A stretch of DNA of 64,000 nucleotides from Sphingobacterium wenxiniae (lineage in GTDB: Bacteria > Bacteroidota > Bacteroidia > Sphingobacteriales > Sphingobacteriaceae): the NCBI RefSeq assembly GCF_900116225.1, contig NZ_FOZZ01000001.1:62001-126000 (forward strand), given 5' to 3'. Below are positions 60,986 to 64,000 of the stretch, piece after piece. How positions within the stretch are numbered: position 1 is the first letter of the stretch; every line of letters starts with the position of its first letter. Under the pieces are notes generated by a model. It searched no databases, was not told where the DNA came from, and was given only the letters and a program-made list of their open reading frames with translations. The position numbers and the translations under genes are program-made.

Positions 60986-61645
60986 ATGAACGAATTTGCA
61001 GTTATCTTCGACATGGATGGCGTCATCTGCGACACCAACCCTCACCACGCTAAAGCGTTCGAAGCTTTCTTTGATAAATACAAAATCGCCTACAGTGATC
61101 AAGAATTTGAGGAACACATGTATGGCAAGCATAACAGCTACATTATGTCCCACTTCTTTAAAAGACCTATCACGGGCGATGAACTGTTAAGGCTTGAAAA
61201 TGAAAAGGAAGCTTTATTTCGTGAGTTGTACAAAACCCAAGTGGAAACAATTCCTCATTATATCCCCTTTTTACATGCGCTTAAAGCAGAGGATTTTAAA
61301 ACCGGGGTAGCGACCTCCGCACCAAAGGCTAATCTGGATCTGATTGTGGACGCATTAGCAATTCGTGAACTCATGAACTCCATCTTGACTAGCGAGGATG
61401 TTACGCTACATAAGCCGCATCCCGAAGTCTATTTAAAATCTGCTGAAAGAATTGGCTTAGACCCCTCGAACTGCTTGGTTTTTGAAGATTCTTTCTCGGG
61501 AATTACTGCGGCTAAGAATGCTGGAATGAACGTTGTCGCGGTGCTAAGTTCGCATACCCGAGAACAGCTTCCCGAATGTGCCTATTATATTAACGATTAT
61601 CAACAGATAACACCAGAGATCGTTAAAGATATTTTGCGTAGTTAA
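60986..61645 (+). CDS. HAD-family phosphatase (beta-phosphoglucomutase-like)
   Basis: 219 residues, subfamily IA. Motif I FDMDGVICDTN (Asp9, Asp11), helical cap (about 16-85), motif II TSAPK (VATSAPKANLDL), motif III Lys in LHKPHPEVY, motif IV VFEDSFSGITAAKNAG. Asp8+2 acid/base is present, as in phosphoglucomutases. Likely a sugar-phosphate phosphatase or mutase. Its stop is followed after 2 bp by the TauE gene, so both are one unit. Confidence 0.9.
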   Translation: MNEFAVIFDMDGVICDTNPHHAKAFEAFFDKYKIAYSDQEFEEHMYGKHNSYIMSHFFKRPITGDELLRLENEKEALFRELYKTQVETIPHYIPFLHALKAEDFKTGVATSAPKANLDLIVDALAIRELMNSILTSEDVTLHKPHPEVYLKSAERIGLDPSNCLVFEDSFSGITAAKNAGMNVVAVLSSHTREQLPECAYYINDYQQITPEIVKDILRS

Positions 61646-61647
61646 TC

Positions 61648-62412
61648 ATGTCCGAAGCTCTACAATTGATTTCCTCTCCCTATGGTTGGGCACTCTATTT
61701 TAGCTGTGCCATTCTGATAGGCATGTCCAAAACTGGTATCCAAAATATCGGTACCCTAGCTGTTCCCTTATTTGCATTACTATTTGGAGCAAAATATTCG
61801 ACAGGAATTGTCTTGATTTTATTATGCTTTGCAGATTTGGTCGCCGTGATCTATTACCGTAAAGCTTTCTTATGGAGCGAAATCAAAAAGCTGTTACCAC
61901 TGGCTCTTGTCGGGTTAGTTGTAGGTTTGCTACTTGGAAATTACATCAATGATAAGACGTTCAAAACAGTTATAGGTGTATGCATCATTACTGGTATGGG
62001 GATTATGATATGGATGGAGCGCACATCCAAAGAACGACAGGACAGGCTGATCGAAAACAAGTGGTACTCGCCGGTGTTTGGTTTTATCATGGGCTTTTCC
62101 ACAATGATAGGAAATGCCGCTGGTCCAGCTCTCTCAGTCTATATGCTTTCCAAACGGTTAAATAAGATAACCTTCGCGGCCACCTCGGCATGGTTTATCA
62201 TGATTCTCAACTTCACCAAAATACCACTACAGGCTTTTGTATGGCATAATATAAGCTGGTCGGGAATTTATCTTAACCTCTTAGCCCTTCCCTTCATCCT
62301 GTTGGGGGGATTCATTGGTATAAAGATTGTCAAGATTCTTCCCGAACAACAATTCCGTTATCTGATTATGACTTTGGTTGTGATTTCAGCTATATTGCTG
62401 ATTATCCTTTGA
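61648..62412 (+). CDS. TauE/SafE-family (sulfite exporter type) permease
   Basis: 254 residues, 7-8 membrane helices. Family blocks: GMSKTGIQNIGTLAVPLFAL near the start and GFSTMIGNAAGPALSVYMLS in the second half, forming the duplicated motif of this family. Exports small anions such as sulfite or organosulfonates; the substrate is not deducible. ATG at 61648, co-transcribed with the HAD gene. A weak hairpin (GTTCTCC/GGAGAAC, 62416-62443) follows. Confidence 0.9.
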   Translation: MSEALQLISSPYGWALYFSCAILIGMSKTGIQNIGTLAVPLFALLFGAKYSTGIVLILLCFADLVAVIYYRKAFLWSEIKKLLPLALVGLVVGLLLGNYINDKTFKTVIGVCIITGMGIMIWMERTSKERQDRLIENKWYSPVFGFIMGFSTMIGNAAGPALSVYMLSKRLNKITFAATSAWFIMILNFTKIPLQAFVWHNISWSGIYLNLLALPFILLGGFIGIKIVKILPEQQFRYLIMTLVVISAILLIIL

Positions 62413-62445
62413 TCAGTTCTCCCTTAGGTAGAAAAAGGAGAACAG

Positions 62446-62718
62446 TTAAGCCAATATATCCTTTAACTTAGGATGCTTTTCAAAAACCTTTTCGGCAAAA
62501 GAACATTCCAAAGCTATTTTCATATCCTCTGTACGGGCGAATTCTGCTGTCGCCAGCACCATGTCTTCCGCAATTTTATTTCCCCGATAATATCCATCCA
62601 CCTCCGTATGGTTGATGGTCAAAATCCCGTCTTTAATCGCATAATTCAATTCCCCGATTTGTACCTCATCATTTACAGCCAACCACTTATTCTGATCTTT
62701 CACATGTACTATTTCCAT
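62446..62718 (-). CDS. Small GNAT-type N-acetyltransferase (YidJ/Gtl3-like)
   Basis: 90 residues. Single compact domain with GELNYAIKDGILTINHTEVD, then YRGNKIAEDMVLATAEFART (acetyl-CoA loop of the form R-G-x-x-I-A) and MKIALECSFAEKVFEKHPK ending. Matches the minimal GNAT family with a conserved Cys. Substrate unknown. ATG at 62718. It is 13 bp after the SRPBCC gene. Confidence 0.85.
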   Translation of the reverse strand: MEIVHVKDQNKWLAVNDEVQIGELNYAIKDGILTINHTEVDGYYRGNKIAEDMVLATAEFARTEDMKIALECSFAEKVFEKHPKLKDILA

Positions 62719-62731
62719 AAAACCTCCTTAT

Positions 62732-63166
62732 TTATTGATTTTCCAAAAATTTAGCCAACGATACGCCCAATATAATATTCCAACCCTTTTCGAAATTTGC
62801 TCTTGAGAACTCCTCTCCAGCCTCTTCAAAGTTCTCTGCTCCCTCATGCACCAATCTTACGGTTGTTGCTGTGCCACGCGGTATAAAATGCCAGGTAAGC
62901 GTGGACTGACCTTCACTATGAGTCGGGTGTGTCCATGTATGCCGAAACAGTTCTCCAGGTTTGATTTCCAGGATTTCACATTGATGATGGTATTTTTTTT
63001 TGGGACCAAATTCATAGAAATTAAAAGTCGCTCCTTCTTCCAACTCAAAATCCGGAATCTTAAAATACCATTTGTCTAACTTATCTTTATTAGTAATAGC
63101 GTCCCAAACTTCTCTTACATTGGCCGAGAAAGTGCGCTCGATTGAAATTGGTCCTGGATTAGTCAT
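62732..63166 (-). CDS. SRPBCC (AHSA1-type) domain protein
   Basis: 144 residues from ATG 63166 (MTNPGPISIERTFSANVREV). AHSA1 pattern: IERTFSANVREVWDAITNKD at the start, WYFKIPDFELEEGATFNFYE, then LTWHFIPRGTATTVRLVHEG and the ending GWNIILGVSLAKFLEN. A hydrophobic-pocket domain that binds a small ligand or protein; specific role unknown. Possibly co-transcribed with the GNAT gene. Confidence 0.88.
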   Translation of the reverse strand: MTNPGPISIERTFSANVREVWDAITNKDKLDKWYFKIPDFELEEGATFNFYEFGPKKKYHHQCEILEIKPGELFRHTWTHPTHSEGQSTLTWHFIPRGTATTVRLVHEGAENFEEAGEEFSRANFEKGWNIILGVSLAKFLENQ

Positions 63167-63281
63167 ATCGTCATCTTTAATAAGTATGCATAAATATAAC
63201 AAAAAATTGGGAAAAATAGTTTTTAGTCTGTATAAATATTCTTCACCGTCTGAATTGCTTTTACTTGAGGAAAATCATGCG

Positions 63282-63289
63282 TATCTTTG
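63282..63289 (+). promoter_or_regulatory. -7 box giving a near-leaderless mqnC mRNA
   Basis: TATCTTTG, 6 bp before the ATG at 63296. Transcription is expected to start at about the start codon. No clear TTTG at -33. Confidence 0.5.
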
Positions 63290-63295
63290 TTAACA

Positions 63296-64000
63296 ATGAA
63301 TGTAGAAAACTTACTTGAACGCGCCCTCCACTTCGATTTTTTGACGAAAGAAGAGGGAATTTTCTTATATCAGCATGCCGCTACTGCCGATTTGGCTTAT
63401 GTTGCCAATGAATTGCGGAAAATCCAAGTTCCGCACGGGAAAGTGACCTGGCAGATCGACCGCAATGTAAACACGACCAATGTGTGCATTGCAAATTGTA
63501 AATTCTGTAACTTTTTCCGTCGTCCGGGACATGACGAGAGCTACATCACGGACATAGAGACATACAAGCAAAAGATCGAAGAAACTTTTAAGTATGGCGG
63601 CGATCAGCTTTTGCTACAAGGCGGACATCACCCCGATCTGGGACTGGAATTTTATGCTACTTTATTCCGCCAGTTAAAGGAGCTTTACCCGACACTAAAA
63701 CTACATTCATTGGGACCGCCAGAGATTGCACATATCGCTAAATTGGAAGGCATGTCGCATATCGAGGTGCTTACTGCACTCAAGGAGTCAGGATTGGATT
63801 CCTTGCCAGGTGCAGGAGCTGAAATCTTAAACGACCGTGTACGCAGGTTGATTTCAAAGGGAAAATGTGGTGGTCAGGAATGGCTTGATGTGATGCGTGC
63901 AGCTCACCAAATCAATCTCCCTACATCGGCGACCATGATGTTTGGTCATATTGAAACGCTTGAGGAACGTTTTGAACACTTGGTATGGATTCGTGAAGTT
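63296..64000 (+). CDS. mqnC: Cyclic dehypoxanthinyl futalosine synthase MqnC (partial)
   Basis: 235 codons to the right window edge; the C-terminal part is missing. Radical-SAM enzyme of the futalosine route to menaquinone. Visible: the cluster motif CX3CX2C (Cys64, Cys68, Cys71 in NVCIANCKFCNFFRR), GGDQLLLQGGHHPDLGLEFY, SLGPPEIAHIA and SLPGAGAEIL, all typical of MqnC rather than MqnE. ATG at 63296. The UbiA-type prenyltransferase at 32179 would act later in the same pathway. Confidence 0.94.
   Translation, partial: MNVENLLERALHFDFLTKEEGIFLYQHAATADLAYVANELRKIQVPHGKVTWQIDRNVNTTNVCIANCKFCNFFRRPGHDESYITDIETYKQKIEETFKYGGDQLLLQGGHHPDLGLEFYATLFRQLKELYPTLKLHSLGPPEIAHIAKLEGMSHIEVLTALKESGLDSLPGAGAEILNDRVRRLISKGKCGGQEWLDVMRAAHQINLPTSATMMFGHIETLEERFEHLVWIREV

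Overview
The window looks like chromosome of a Gram-negative Bacteroidota, most probably family Sphingobacteriaceae (Sphingobacterium/Pedobacter-like); the genus is inference. Evidence: a SusC/SusD pair with a one-protein hybrid two-component regulator, Bacteroidota-type promoters (TTTG, about 20 bp, TAnnTTTG), a TonB-dependent receptor with a carboxypeptidase-like N-terminal domain, kdsB for LPS Kdo, the futalosine menaquinone gene mqnC, and many palindromic interspersed repeats.

Layout. 1-1.5 kb: start of an RND efflux operon (minus strand), cut by the window edge. 1.7-7.9 kb: HDAC-fold deacetylase, YceH-like protein, NhaC antiporter, AGCS symporter, a repeat block and two overlapping unknown genes. 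8-11.4 kb: M13 metallopeptidase, DoxX protein, DUF1801 protein. 11.6-12.75 kb: tRNA-His, then about 1 kb of non-coding debris holding a radC remnant, an interspersed repeat and a 16-unit 21-bp tandem array. 12.76-27.7 kb: a complete fructan utilisation locus. 27.7-37.3 kb: housekeeping genes (htpG, UbiA-type prenyltransferase, engB, cinA-like) and a putative DNA-repair radical-SAM pair. 37.4-44.4 kb: a siderophore-iron uptake cluster (DUF4198 protein, TonB receptor, DUF4374 lipoprotein, two small membrane proteins, PepSY reductase) interrupted by nested MITE-like repeats. 44.6-51.9 kb: metA, S9 peptidase, acyltransferase, ABC exporter, kdsB. 51.9-55 kb: an accessory island with a second 21-bp array, a duplicated 3' end of kdsB and two AT-rich secreted-protein genes. 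55.2-60.9 kb: the four-gene ligase/Lhr-helicase/exonuclease/phosphoesterase DNA-repair operon. 61-64 kb: HAD phosphatase, TauE-type permease, small GNAT, SRPBCC protein and partial mqnC.

How the genes fit together. In the fructan locus a lipoprotein hybrid sensor with a sugar-binding-protein domain (arranged like Bacteroides BT1754, which binds fructose) faces a co-directional row of genes: inner-membrane sugar porter, SusC, SusD, a DUF5018-type surface lipoprotein, two GH32-type lipoproteins and a fructokinase. Together they cover capture, hydrolysis, import and phosphorylation. In the iron cluster the receptor, lipoprotein and PepSY protein resemble the xusABC xenosiderophore system of Bacteroides. 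Its promoter carries a perfect 9+9 bp inverted repeat over the -7 box and a 13-bp direct repeat in 20-bp phase upstream.

The least explained signals are the two unrelated 21-bp-period intergenic arrays (16 units each), the in-frame divergent copy of the kdsB 3' end, the HExxH lipoprotein island, and twin hairpins with identical loops upstream of the siderophore receptor. All family assignments were made by eye from motifs and layout; no database search was run.
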